From the NCBI RefSeq assembly GCF_001509795.1, contig NZ_LLZN01000059.1, forward strand, positions 1 through 64,000: a stretch of 64,000 bases of DNA, given 5' to 3'. The notes beneath the pieces are model-generated. The model worked only from the letters and a program-made list of their open reading frames with translations, was not told the DNA's origin and did no database searches. Below, one piece after another: positions 24,325 through 32,915 of this stretch. Numbering within the stretch: position 1 is the stretch's first letter; each line of letters starts with the position of its first letter. Source of the stretch: Streptomyces sp. NRRL WC-3605. GTDB taxonomy: Bacteria; Actinomycetota; Actinomycetes; Streptomycetales; Streptomycetaceae. A program made the translations under genes and the position numbers.

Positions 24325-25581
24325 GTGCCCCCCACTCCCCTGCCCGCAGCACCCCCGTACCCGACCGTCTCCGCTAGCCCGGCCCGCCGCGGCGGCCGCC
24401 CGACCGTGTGGGTCCTGGTCCTAGGTGCCAGTGCGGTCCGCGCTGCGGGCTTCGTCTACCCCTTCCTGTCCTACCGCCTGGCCGACCTCGGCTTTTCCAC
24501 GACCGGCATCAGCTGGGCCCTGACCGCCTTCGGCGTCGGCTGGCTCATCGGTCAGGTCCTGTGCGGCCGCCTCGCCGACACCCTGGGCCGTCGCACCACC
24601 CTCGTCGGCGCCATGCTGCTGGCCGCCGTCGTCCTGCCGCTGCTCGCGCAGGTGACGGCACCCCTCACCGTCGCCGCGGCGGCCGTGGTCGCCGGCGTGG
24701 TCTACGACGCGCCCCGGCCGGTCATCTCGGCGATCGTCGCCGATGGCATCACCGACGAGGCAGCCCGGGCGCGGATCACCGGCTGGCGGCACTTCGGGAT
24801 CAATGTCGGCGCGGCGATCACCGGCGCTGTCGGCGGCCTGTGCGCACAGACCACCGGGCTGCCCCTCCTGTTCTGGATCAACGGCGCCGTCTGCGCGGCC
24901 TTCGCTGCCGTCGTCCTGCTGGTCGTCGCCCCCGACCGGTCAGCGCCCCGGACGCGCGGCACGGCATCCGGTCTGCGGGCCGTGCGCGACAGCCGCCTGT
25001 GGCTGCTGTGGCTGGCGTCCATCCTCGCGCTGACCCCGGTGGCCGGGCTGTTCAGCATCCTGCCGCTGCTGATGGACCACGCCGGGATGTCGGCGGCCGC
25101 CTACGGCTGGACCCAGGTCGCCAGTGCGGCCGCGGTGCTGCTGCTGTCCATCCCGCTCAACGGCTGGCTGGCCCGGCGCACTCGGCACTCGTCCATGGTG
25201 GGACTGCTGGCCCTGAGCGCGCTGACGCTCGGCGCCGGCATGGGCTCGGCGGGCCTGGCCACCTCTCTGCCGCAGTACATGGCCGCCGCGGCGGCCGCCG
25301 TTCCGGGCGAGATCACGGTGTTCGTGGCCGCCACGGCGATCCTCGACCGGATCGCCCCGCCGCACGCACGGGGCCTGTACGCCGGGGTGTGGGGCTCCAC
25401 CCTCGCCATCGCCGTCATCGCCGCTCCCGCACTGGCGGGCTGGTCCCTGGCCCAGGGCGGCCCCGACCTGGTGGCCCTCATGACCCTTCTGTGCGGCGTC
25501 TGCGGCGCCCTCGTGTGCCTGCCGCTGGCCGCCCTCCTGCACAGCGGCGCACCGCAGCCGATGCCGCTGCCCGCCTCCTGA
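24325..25581 (+). CDS. MFS transporter
   Basis: 418 aa with about 12 hydrophobic helices. The loop after helix 2 reads CGRLADTLGRRTT, the conserved major-facilitator A motif. Helix 4-5 residues and the RITGWRHFGINVGAAITGAVGG segment match drug/proton antiporters. The GTG at 24325 follows TGGAGAG at a proper distance; the open frame upstream of it lacks membrane or family features. It is the first gene of a three-gene plus-strand operon with an ATP-grasp ligase and a P450, so export of, or resistance to, the product of that pathway is the likely role. Confidence 0.85.
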   Translation: MPPTPLPAAPPYPTVSASPARRGGRPTVWVLVLGASAVRAAGFVYPFLSYRLADLGFSTTGISWALTAFGVGWLIGQVLCGRLADTLGRRTTLVGAMLLAAVVLPLLAQVTAPLTVAAAAVVAGVVYDAPRPVISAIVADGITDEAARARITGWRHFGINVGAAITGAVGGLCAQTTGLPLLFWINGAVCAAFAAVVLLVVAPDRSAPRTRGTASGLRAVRDSRLWLLWLASILALTPVAGLFSILPLLMDHAGMSAAAYGWTQVASAAAVLLLSIPLNGWLARRTRHSSMVGLLALSALTLGAGMGSAGLATSLPQYMAAAAAAVPGEITVFVAATAILDRIAPPHARGLYAGVWGSTLAIAVIAAPALAGWSLAQGGPDLVALMTLLCGVCGALVCLPLAALLHSGAPQPMPLPAS

Positions 25582-25634
25582 ACTTCCCTGCTGCGGCCCG
25601 CCGCCGGGCCGCCTCCACCACGAAGGACACGACC

Positions 25635-26894
25635 GTGACCACCATCAGCCCACTCCTGGTCCTGGGCACAGGCTCCCTGCACTACCGAGAGCACTCGCTG
25701 CGCGGCCTCGCCGCGACCCGGCCTCTGGTCCTCGCCGACGACTCGCTGCCCGGCTGGGCCTCGCCGTACGTCCAGGACGTCCTGCGCGTCGACCTCAGCG
25801 ACGCGGCCGCCGTGGCGGCCGCCGTCAAGCAGTTCGCGGAGCACAGGCCGCTTGGCGGGGTGTGCACCTACCTGGAGCACCACGTCGAACTCGCCGCTCA
25901 GCTCGCCGACCAGCTGGGCCTGCCAGGCCACAGCCCGGCCTCGGTCGCGGCCTGCCGGGACAAGGCCCTCACCCGTCGGCGCTTCCACGAGCACGGCGTC
26001 CCCTCCCCCCGCAGCGTCGCCGTCGCCGTCGAGGAGGAAGCCGTCCATCACGCCCGGCTGCTGGGCTACCCCGTGGTCGTCAAGCCGCGCGGGATGGGCG
26101 GCAGCGCCGGGGTCCGCCGCGCCGATACCGACGCCGAGGTCCGCGACGCCTACCAGCGGGCGACCTGGGAGAGCGTGCTGGGACTGGACGCCTACGCCGT
26201 CGACGGGGTCCTCGTGGAGGAGTACCTGGACGGCCCGGAGATCAGCGCGGAGACAGTCGTGGTCGACGGATACGTCCACATCGTCGCCATCACCTGCAAG
26301 AGCCTGGGCGCGGAGCCGCAGTTCCTGGAGACGGGCCACAGCGTCGACGCCCGCGATCCGCTGCTCGATGACCCGGCCGTCTCCGACGCCGTCACCCGCG
26401 CCGTGCGGGCCTTGGGCCTCACCCACGGTGTGCTGCACGTCGAGCTGCGGCTGACGGCGCACGGCCCGTTCCTCATCGAGGTCAACAGTCGGCCCGGCGG
26501 CGACCTGATCCCCCGCCTGGTGGAGCTGGCCACCGGCGTCGACCTGATGGCCGTGGCCGCCGACCTCGCCACCGGAACCGACCCGGACCTGGCCCTCACC
26601 CACGAGCGGGCGGCCGCCGTCGCCTTCCTCTACCCCACGGTCAGCGGCCGCGTCTCCCAGCAGACGGCGCCTGCAGACCTGCGCGAGGAGCCGTGGCTGG
26701 AGCGGCTGGTGTGGACCCGCTACCTCGGCCAGATCGTCAGCGGCCCGCCCCGGGCGACGATCGCCGACCGGCTCGCGCACTGGGTGGTCGTCGGCGAGAG
26801 CGCCCAGGACTGCCAGCAGCGGCTCGCCTCGGTCCGCGAACGGATCTCCAGCCAGGTCGGCGGCCCCGGGCACACCACCGCCTGCATCAGCTGA
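25635..26894 (+). CDS. ATP-grasp ligase (amino-acid ligase-like)
   Basis: 419 aa from GTG 25635 with GAAGGA before it. The order of parts matches the ATP-grasp carboxylate-amine ligases: an N-terminal Rossmann-like domain, then YPVVVKPRGMGGSAGV (ATP-binding Lys and Gly-rich loop), LVEEYLDGPEISAE, and FLIEVNSRPGGDLIP with the Glu and Asn that hold magnesium. The last feature is typical of BacD-type L-amino-acid ligases and carnosine synthase. The enzyme would join a carboxylate to an amine, for example to make a dipeptide, using ATP. It sits between an MFS exporter and a P450 in one operon, so it is probably the bond-forming enzyme of a small pathway. Confidence 0.85.
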   Translation: MTTISPLLVLGTGSLHYREHSLRGLAATRPLVLADDSLPGWASPYVQDVLRVDLSDAAAVAAAVKQFAEHRPLGGVCTYLEHHVELAAQLADQLGLPGHSPASVAACRDKALTRRRFHEHGVPSPRSVAVAVEEEAVHHARLLGYPVVVKPRGMGGSAGVRRADTDAEVRDAYQRATWESVLGLDAYAVDGVLVEEYLDGPEISAETVVVDGYVHIVAITCKSLGAEPQFLETGHSVDARDPLLDDPAVSDAVTRAVRALGLTHGVLHVELRLTAHGPFLIEVNSRPGGDLIPRLVELATGVDLMAVAADLATGTDPDLALTHERAAAVAFLYPTVSGRVSQQTAPADLREEPWLERLVWTRYLGQIVSGPPRATIADRLAHWVVVGESAQDCQQRLASVRERISSQVGGPGHTTACIS

Positions 26895-26957
26895 CCCACC
26901 CCTCGCTCACGCTGCCCCGCCCGGTCAGCGCCGCTGCACCACTTCGGAAGGACTGAC

Positions 26958-28196
26958 ATGACGCTCGACGCCACCGCGGCCGCCGCCGGCTGCCCCTACC
27001 ACCTGGACGCCACCGGAGCCGGGACACACCAGGAGGCCGCCGCGTTGCGCGCGCTCGGCCCGGCCGCCCGCACCACCCTGCCCGGCGGGGTCGACGCCTG
27101 GACCGTCACCGACCCCCGCCTCATCCGCTGGCTGCTGGCCCACCCGGACGTTTCCAAGGACGCCTCGCAGCACTGGCCCGACTACATCCGCGGAGACATC
27201 CCCCAGGACTGGGTCCTGCGGATGTTCGTGGACGTCCGCAACGCCTTCACCGCCTACGGCAAGGAGCACCGCCGACTGCGCCGCCCGCTGGCCGCCGCGT
27301 TCACCCCGCGCCGCGTGCGCGCCCTCATCCCCCAGATCGAGGCCATCACCGACAGCCTGCTCGACAACCTCGCGGCCGCCGGCTCCGAGGACGTCGTGGA
27401 CCTGCGCGAGCACCTGACCTGGCGGCTGCCCCTCATGGTCGTCAACGCCATCTTCGGCACCCCCGACCACCTCACCGACGCCTTCCGGGACGCCGCCGGG
27501 GCCATCTTCGTCACCGACGACTCCGCAGCCGACCCGTCCCGGATCTACGGCCTCATCCACGAACTAATCGCCTACAAGACCGCCCACCCCGGCGAGGACC
27601 TCTCCACGGTGCTGATCGCCGCCCGCGACGCCGGGGAGATCAGCGACCAGGAGCTGGCCGACAGCTTCGTGCTCATCATCAGCGCGGGCCACGAGACCAC
27701 GGTCAACGCGCTGGGCCACGGCATCGTCAACCTGACCACCCACCGCGACCAGCTCGCCCTGGCCACTTCCGGGGCCGTCCCCTGGGACCAGGTGGTGGAG
27801 GAGATCCTGCGCCACGAGCCCCCCGTGGCAACGCTGATCATGCGCTTCCCCACCCGCGACCTCCACGACGCCGTCAGCGGCATCACCTTCAAGCAGGGCG
27901 AGCCGATCGCCATCAACTTCGCCGCCGCCGGCCGCGACCCCCACACCCACGGCGACAGCGCCGAGGCCTTCGACATCACCCGCGCCCGCAAGGACCACCT
28001 GTCCTTCGGTCACGGAGCACACCTGTGCGTCGGAGCGGAGCTTGCCCGCATCGAGACCCGCATCGCCTTGAAGGCCCTCTTCACGCGCTTCCCCCACCTG
28101 CGCCTCGCAGTCGACCCCGCCGACCTCCAGCCCTTTCCCAGCAACGTCTCGAACGGCTACCTGAGCATCCCGGCCCACCTGGGCCCCACCGTCTAA
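26958..28196 (+). CDS. cytochrome P450 (second)
   Basis: 412 aa. ATG 26958 follows GGAAGGA. It has the I-helix AGHETT at 243-248, the ExxR motif EILR at 282-285 and the haem loop FGHGAHLCVG with the Cys ligand at 357. The N-terminus reads CPYHL, typical of soluble actinobacterial P450s. It is the third gene of the operon and would oxidise the ATP-grasp product. It differs clearly from the P450 at 20453, which lacks the usual I-helix glycine. No ferredoxin gene is adjacent. A 17-bp hairpin terminator lies 64 bases after the stop. Confidence 0.92.
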   Translation: MTLDATAAAAGCPYHLDATGAGTHQEAAALRALGPAARTTLPGGVDAWTVTDPRLIRWLLAHPDVSKDASQHWPDYIRGDIPQDWVLRMFVDVRNAFTAYGKEHRRLRRPLAAAFTPRRVRALIPQIEAITDSLLDNLAAAGSEDVVDLREHLTWRLPLMVVNAIFGTPDHLTDAFRDAAGAIFVTDDSAADPSRIYGLIHELIAYKTAHPGEDLSTVLIAARDAGEISDQELADSFVLIISAGHETTVNALGHGIVNLTTHRDQLALATSGAVPWDQVVEEILRHEPPVATLIMRFPTRDLHDAVSGITFKQGEPIAINFAAAGRDPHTHGDSAEAFDITRARKDHLSFGHGAHLCVGAELARIETRIALKALFTRFPHLRLAVDPADLQPFPSNVSNGYLSIPAHLGPTV

Positions 28197-28260
28197 CCGC
28201 CGGGACCGGCGCAGCCCTGGTCAGGCTCGACCGCATTGCCACCTCTGCGGGCCCGGTCCG

Positions 28261-28302
28261 CCTGGGGTGCCGCTGCCCCTCCCCTGGCAGCGGCACCCCA
28301 GG
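28261..28302 (+). terminator. 17-bp-stem terminator after the P450
   Basis: A 17-bp perfect inverted repeat (28261-28277 with 28286-28302) surrounds an 8-base loop. It closes the MFS, ATP-grasp and P450 operon and separates it from the IclR unit. Confidence 0.85.
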
Positions 28303-28381
28303 TCCTCGAACACCTGCCGCTCGGCCACCGGCCTCCCGTCCTTCCGCCCATGGCACTCGAACCCCCAAGGAGAGCGCACAC

Positions 28382-28420
28382 ATGATCAACTCCGAGTGGA
28401 AGCACACGGACGCCCGATGA
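28382..28420 (+). CDS. 12-aa peptide MINSEWKHTDAR overlapping the IclR gene
   Basis: A twelve-codon frame with a strong ribosome site (AAGGAGAG, 7 bases before ATG). Its TGA overlaps the IclR start as ATGA, and the IclR gene has no ribosome site of its own, so the peptide is very likely translated and at least serves translational coupling. It contains a Trp-Lys-His triplet. P450-cross-linked ribosomal peptides are known with precursors as short as five residues and with aromatic-x-His cores, so a precursor role next to two P450 genes is conceivable. That remains inference, and a terminator separates it from the P450 gene. Confidence 0.6.
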   Translation: MINSEWKHTDAR

Positions 28421-29349
28421 GCGGCGCACAGGCAACAGCTCACCTCGCGCTGCAGGAGCATGCGCGGCCGGGCCCCGGCGCAGCCAGTGAGGGCACCCGC
28501 GACGGACAGGCTCGAACGGGCGGCACCCTGCACGCCAAGCGGGTCCTGCTCGTGGAGCAGGCCTTCATCGACTTGCCGGGAGGGCCCGCCTATGGCCCCA
28601 GTGAGATCGCCGAGGCCACGGGGCTCAACGTCACCGTGGTCTACCGGATCCTCCAGTCCGGTCTGGACACCGCGACGTTCGTGCGCGTACCGCCCGGCCG
28701 CTACCGGCTCGGCCCCGGCGCCGCGAAACTCGGAATGCAGGCCATGGCCAGCACGCCCGGCCCCGAGACCTCGCGCCCGCTCCTGCAGCGGCTCAGCCGC
28801 ATCGTGGACGGCTTCGCGATGCTGACAGTCCTCTCCCCCTACGGCGGTCCCCGCCAGGTCTGCATCGACACAGCACCAGGGCGCTGGGGCTTCGACGCAC
28901 TGGGTCTGACCGCCACCCAGCTGATGGAGATCAGCACCTCCCTGCGAGTCGGCGCCGCCGGCCGCGTCATCGCGGCGCACCTGCCGCCCCCGCTGGCCAA
29001 GCGCATCATCCGGCAGCCACCACCCGCCGGAGCGGGCCCGGGCGCCCTGCACGATCCGCACACCTTCGCCGCCAGCCTGCCTCGGACCCGCAGAGCCGGA
29101 TACGCAGTGGGACGCCAGGAAATCCCGGGCTGGGACGCGGTGGCCGCACCCGTCCTATGGGGCGACGCCGTCTACGGCGCCGTCTCCGTCCTCAAGCCCT
29201 CCGCCATGATGGCCAAGGACCTCGCCCTGCCCGTCGCCGCGACCAGAGCCACAGCCGAACGGCTCACCCAACTGCTGTCGGACAGTGGTGCCGCGACAGC
29301 ACTGGCACCGCCTCCGGTCCGCATCGGCCAGCAGCACCGTCATCGATAG
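28417..29349 (+). CDS. IclR-family regulator
   Basis: 310 aa. After a 40-residue Gly/Ala-rich tail, a winged helix spans about 45-105 (EIAEATGLNVTVVYRILQSG is its recognition part), followed by a GAF-like ligand domain with the family spacing GAAGRVIAAHL and RRAGYAVGRQEIPGWDAVAAPV. IclR proteins bind small acids or aromatic ligands and control adjacent catabolic or biosynthetic operons. The start overlaps the stop codon of the 12-codon peptide, so translation is coupled. It probably regulates the MFS, ATP-grasp and P450 operon just upstream. Confidence 0.85.
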   Translation: MSGAQATAHLALQEHARPGPGAASEGTRDGQARTGGTLHAKRVLLVEQAFIDLPGGPAYGPSEIAEATGLNVTVVYRILQSGLDTATFVRVPPGRYRLGPGAAKLGMQAMASTPGPETSRPLLQRLSRIVDGFAMLTVLSPYGGPRQVCIDTAPGRWGFDALGLTATQLMEISTSLRVGAAGRVIAAHLPPPLAKRIIRQPPPAGAGPGALHDPHTFAASLPRTRRAGYAVGRQEIPGWDAVAAPVLWGDAVYGAVSVLKPSAMMAKDLALPVAATRATAERLTQLLSDSGAATALAPPPVRIGQQHRHR

Positions 29350-29422
29350 ATCGTGCGCTGACCAGGGCCCTTGAGCTTCCAGTCTGGTGCCGCCCGGCGG
29401 GTGGAGCGAGCCCTCACCCGCC

Positions 29423-29428
29423 TAGAAT
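29423..29428 (+). promoter_or_regulatory. leaderless -10 box (TAGAAT)
   Basis: TAGAAT lies 7 bases before the GTG at 29436, the classical Streptomyces leaderless arrangement. No clear -35 is seen. Confidence 0.6.
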
Positions 29429-29435
29429 CGAACAC

Positions 29436-29786
29436 GTGAACGACAATCCGTCCCGTCTCGACTTGCTTCGCTTCGCGCGCCGCGTCGTGGTCCAGCAGGC
29501 GACCGCGGCGCTGAACCAGATCGACGGGTGGATTGCCGATGAGGAGCGGCGAGAGGCCGAACGCCGCCAAGGGGAGGAGCGGCGGCCGCCTCCCCCGGCC
29601 TGGCTGGTCCAGTACGGCCTGAACCGTACGAACCTCGACGCCGTCCACACGGGAGACTGCTGGGCAGCGGCCAAGAGCGGCCGGTGCCGGCCGGTGAGCC
29701 GGGAGCAAGCCCTCGATGCTCTGCGACAGCATGTGACGCCGTGCGTCCACTGCCGTCCGGATACAGAACTCGGCCTGCTCGACTGA
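29436..29786 (+). CDS. DUF6233-family protein
   Basis: 116 aa. The pattern is that of the Streptomyces DUF6233 family: an N-terminal helix (LDLLRFARRVVVQQ), a basic Glu/Arg coiled stretch, then PPPAWLVQYGL, HTGDCWAA, CRPVSREQALDAL and CVHCRPDTELGLLD. The two conserved Cys near the end may bind metal. Function is unknown, and members are scattered over accessory regions. The GTG start directly follows a TAGAAT box, so the transcript is leaderless. Confidence 0.8.
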   Translation: MNDNPSRLDLLRFARRVVVQQATAALNQIDGWIADEERREAERRQGEERRPPPPAWLVQYGLNRTNLDAVHTGDCWAAAKSGRCRPVSREQALDALRQHVTPCVHCRPDTELGLLD

Positions 29787-29820
29787 TGGCGGCCCAGCAC
29801 CCGCGTGGAAGGCATGAGCC

Positions 29821-30798
29821 ATGTGGATGCTGCCAGAGCCGATGCTCGCGGCCCCTGTAGCGGACTCGGCTCTACCCGAGGGGTGGGCGGGCGAGGTCAA
29901 GTGGGACGGCTGGCGAGCGCTTCTGTCGTGGGACGCCGGGCGCCTGGTGCTGCGCTCCCGCAGGGGCACGGACCTCACCCCCAGCTTCCCTGATCTGTGC
30001 TCCGGCGCGGTCCAGCTCCCTGACGCGACGGCTCTGGATGGGGAGGTGGTCGTATGGGAGTCCGGTCGGCTGGCCTTCGAACGGCTCCAGGGCCGCCTCC
30101 AACGACGAGGCGCCGGCGCGGCTCGGCTGGGTGAGCAGTGGCCCGCCCATTACGTCGCCTTCGACGTGCTGCGGCTGGAGGGCGCCGACACCACCGCATG
30201 GCCGTACCGGCGCCGCAGGGCCGCTTTGGAGGACCTCTTCGCCGAGCATCGGCTCACCGCGCCGTGGGCGCTGTGCCCGTCGACCACGGACCCGGCCACC
30301 GTCCAGGAGTGGCTGACGGGCTGGACCGCCGTGGGTGTCGAGGGCGTGATCTTCAAAAGACTGGAGGACTCCTACCAACCGTCCGTGAGGGCCTGGAGGA
30401 AGTACAAGGTCCGGCATACCGAGGACGCCATCGTGGGTGCGTTCACCGGCTCACCGGCTGCTCCGCGCACGCTTCTGCTGGGGCGGTACGACACTGACGG
30501 GCGCCTTGGCTACGTCGGGCGGAGTACGACGCTCCCGCAGACCGCAGGCCAGGCGGTGTCCAAGTTCCTCAGCCCTACCGAAGACCATCCGTGGACGGGC
30601 TGGACGTTCAGCGCAGGGTGGGGGTCGCGCGAGAGCCTGCATGTCACCCTCGTAGCGCCTGAGCTGGTGGTGGAGGTCGGCGTCGACGTTGCACGCGACG
30701 GAGCCGGACGTTGGCGCCACCCGGCGCGCTGGCACCGGATGCGCCCGGACCTGTCGCCCTCTGACCCCCCGCGTTTCACCCCGGGAACGGCGGGCTGA
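29821..30798 (+). CDS. ATP-dependent DNA ligase (LigD/LigC type)
   Basis: 325 aa. The nucleotidyl-transfer motif EVKWDGWRAL puts the AMP-accepting Lys at 27. Other ligase motifs are visible: the SRRGTD loop, LDGEVVVW, FDVLRLEG, VEGVIFKR and WRKYKVR, followed by an OB-fold region. The size matches a free-standing ligase domain of bacterial LigD, without polymerase or nuclease domains. It converges with a Ku gene 60 bases away, so the two form a minimal non-homologous end-joining set that could repair or recircularise the element after breaks. Confidence 0.9.
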   Translation: MWMLPEPMLAAPVADSALPEGWAGEVKWDGWRALLSWDAGRLVLRSRRGTDLTPSFPDLCSGAVQLPDATALDGEVVVWESGRLAFERLQGRLQRRGAGAARLGEQWPAHYVAFDVLRLEGADTTAWPYRRRRAALEDLFAEHRLTAPWALCPSTTDPATVQEWLTGWTAVGVEGVIFKRLEDSYQPSVRAWRKYKVRHTEDAIVGAFTGSPAAPRTLLLGRYDTDGRLGYVGRSTTLPQTAGQAVSKFLSPTEDHPWTGWTFSAGWGSRESLHVTLVAPELVVEVGVDVARDGAGRWRHPARWHRMRPDLSPSDPPRFTPGTAG

Positions 30799-30858
30799 CG
30801 GCACCGCGCATGCTCGGCGACCCGCCCGCCGGCCGGACAACGACCTTGGGCTCCTGGG

Positions 30859-31749
30859 CTAAGCCGAGCGCGGCTTACGGGCGGGAGCCTTCTTCGCGGT
30901 CTTCCTGCCCGGCTGCTTCTTCGCCGCCTTCTTTGTCTTCGGCAGCTCGTGCACCTCGGCATCCTCCCCGCGAGCGGTGCGGGCCTTGGCCACAGAGTCC
31001 TGGAGAGCGGCCATCAGGTCGACGAGCTGGCCCGGCTGCTCCTGCTCCGGTGCCTGCGGCAGAGGTTCATGCTCCCGCTTGGCCTCGATGATCTTTGCTA
31101 TGGCGTCTGTGTATGCGTCCTCGAACTCGGGCCCCTCAAGGTCGTCGCGGGACATCGACTCCATCAGCGCGAGCGCACCGTCGATCTCCTCTTCGGACAC
31201 CTCCGTCGGCGGTGGCAGCAGCTCGGCGGGGTCGCGGATCTCGTCCGGCCAGCGCATGGCGTGCAGCACGAGAGCATCCTCGCGAACCCTGATCAAGCCC
31301 AGGCGCTCGCGTCCCGACCAGGCATAGCGGGCGACCGCCACCTTCGAGGAGCGGCCAAGAGCCTGGACGAGGAGCTTGTACGGCTTGGCGGCGACCTGGC
31401 CGGACGGGGCGAGGTAATAGCCCTCGCCGATACGGATTGGATCGATCGACTCCAGCGGCACGAAGCCCGCGATCTCGATGGCCTTGGCCGTCGGCAGCGG
31501 CAGGTTCGCCAGGTCCGCGTCGGTGATGGTGACGACCTGGTCGCGGGCGTACTCGTAGCCCTTGCCGATCTCCGACTGGGAGACCTCGCGGTCCTCCAGC
31601 TCGCACACCTTGCGCACCCGCACCCGGCCCATGTCTTCCAGGTGGTACTGGTGGAAGCGGATGGAATGGTCCTCGGTGGCCGACTGGACGTTGCAGGGCA
31701 CGGTGACCAGGCCAAACGTGATCGCGCCGCTCCAGATGGTTCGGGGCAT
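30859..31749 (-). CDS. ku: Ku DNA-end-binding protein
   Basis: 296 aa from ATG 31749 with GGAGG before it. It opens MPRTIWSGAITFGLVTVPCN, the usual bacterial Ku start, then IRFHQYH, RVRVRKVCE, ELEDREVSQSEIGKGYEY and LLVQAL, forming the Ku beta-barrel ring. The C-terminal 40 residues are a Lys/Ala-rich tail that in other bacterial Ku proteins binds DNA and recruits the ligase. Ku encircles double-strand ends and recruits LigD-like ligase. The partner ligase is the convergent neighbour. Confidence 0.95.
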   Translation of the reverse strand: MPRTIWSGAITFGLVTVPCNVQSATEDHSIRFHQYHLEDMGRVRVRKVCELEDREVSQSEIGKGYEYARDQVVTITDADLANLPLPTAKAIEIAGFVPLESIDPIRIGEGYYLAPSGQVAAKPYKLLVQALGRSSKVAVARYAWSGRERLGLIRVREDALVLHAMRWPDEIRDPAELLPPPTEVSEEEIDGALALMESMSRDDLEGPEFEDAYTDAIAKIIEAKREHEPLPQAPEQEQPGQLVDLMAALQDSVAKARTARGEDAEVHELPKTKKAAKKQPGRKTAKKAPARKPRSA

Positions 31750-31832
31750 GAGGTACCTCCGCGACAGCCCCGAGCCCAGCCAGCCTACGAGCGGCCCTGG
31801 CTCACCGCGAGGCAACCCGTGAGGTCTCCCGG

Positions 31833-32915
31833 CTACCGGCTGTGTCGCCGATGCGGCTGCCCTGGAGCTTGGGGACCGCCCGTCGGGCCTGTGGGCCTGT
31901 GCTGCTGGGGGGAGCGCACGGCCGGCGGGACGGTGTGCGTGGTGGAGCGGCCGCGTGCTGCGGCGGTGCTGACGGGCAGCTTCGAGGCGTCGGCGGCCCA
32001 CAGCGGTCCGAGGGCTCGGTGTACGGCGGTGTCCGCCGCCGGGTGGAGGAGAGGGCGGGCCAGGTCGGCGATGGCGCCCAGCTCCTGCAGCGGCTCGACG
32101 CGGCCGGGCCCGGGAAGCTGCTCGATCCGCCGGCGGGTGCGGGCCACGGTCGCGGCGAAGGCCAAGGATTCCTGTTCCGTCCAGGCGCGGTCGCGTTCGC
32201 CGGTGACGGCCTGCGGGGTGCCAGGGGTGCGCTTCCACTGTCCGGTGCTGTCGAGCTGGTTGCTGTAGACGACATGGGCGTCTCTGCGGACGACGAAGAC
32301 GGCCGTGGCGAGGCGGTCGGCGTCGATGCCGACAGCGGCTCGTACGACGCCGCGGTAGCAGGCGTCGTGAATGCCACGGTCGATCATCCGCCCCTGCCCG
32401 AAGGCCTGGACCTGCTGGAGGTAGCGGTCCAGCGCTCCCAGGCGGCTCATCGACTCGTGCACCGCGACGACGGGAACCTCGACGCGGTACCCCGCGGCCC
32501 TGAGCCGTGCGGCGGGCTCCTCGAAGTCGCGCGGGTCGCGCATCGCCGACTCCAGCACGATGTCGAAGCGCTGCTCGATCGCGTACGCCTCGGCGGCCTC
32601 CATCCACCGGTGTCCGTCGATGCTGGTGTAGGCGCCGGCGGTGGTGTCGTCCGCGCGCATCAGCTCGTCGTACTTCGGGTGGTAGGGCTTGTAGGTGTCC
32701 AGGTTGATGTTCACCGGCTCGCCCCGCCCGGCGAGGGCCTGCGTAGCCAGTGTGGTGATGGAGGTCTTCCCCGCGCCGGTCTGGCCGGACACGATGACGG
32801 CGATCGGCTGGTCCTGCCGTGTGCCGGTGAGCTCGGCGGGCACGATCTCCTCGCGGAAGATCTGCTCGTTCTCGCCCTCCGGCAGGACGTAGCGGGTGCG
32901 GTCGACGTCGGTCAC
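31833..32915 (-). CDS. zeta-toxin family kinase
   Basis: 360 aa from GTG 32915. The Walker A motif GQTGAGKT is at 44-51, followed by NINLDTYKPYHPKYDEL, where zeta toxins hold their catalytic Asp and substrate-binding residues, and FDIVLESAMRDP. Zeta proteins phosphorylate UDP-N-acetylglucosamine and halt wall synthesis in the absence of antitoxin. The C-terminal 90 residues are Pro/Arg-rich and unordered. The start overlaps the stop of the small gene upstream by four bases (GTGA), the expected arrangement of an antitoxin-toxin operon. It likely stabilises the element. Confidence 0.85.
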   Translation of the reverse strand: MTDVDRTRYVLPEGENEQIFREEIVPAELTGTRQDQPIAVIVSGQTGAGKTSITTLATQALAGRGEPVNINLDTYKPYHPKYDELMRADDTTAGAYTSIDGHRWMEAAEAYAIEQRFDIVLESAMRDPRDFEEPAARLRAAGYRVEVPVVAVHESMSRLGALDRYLQQVQAFGQGRMIDRGIHDACYRGVVRAAVGIDADRLATAVFVVRRDAHVVYSNQLDSTGQWKRTPGTPQAVTGERDRAWTEQESLAFAATVARTRRRIEQLPGPGRVEPLQELGAIADLARPLLHPAADTAVHRALGPLWAADASKLPVSTAAARGRSTTHTVPPAVRSPQQHRPTGPTGGPQAPGQPHRRHSR

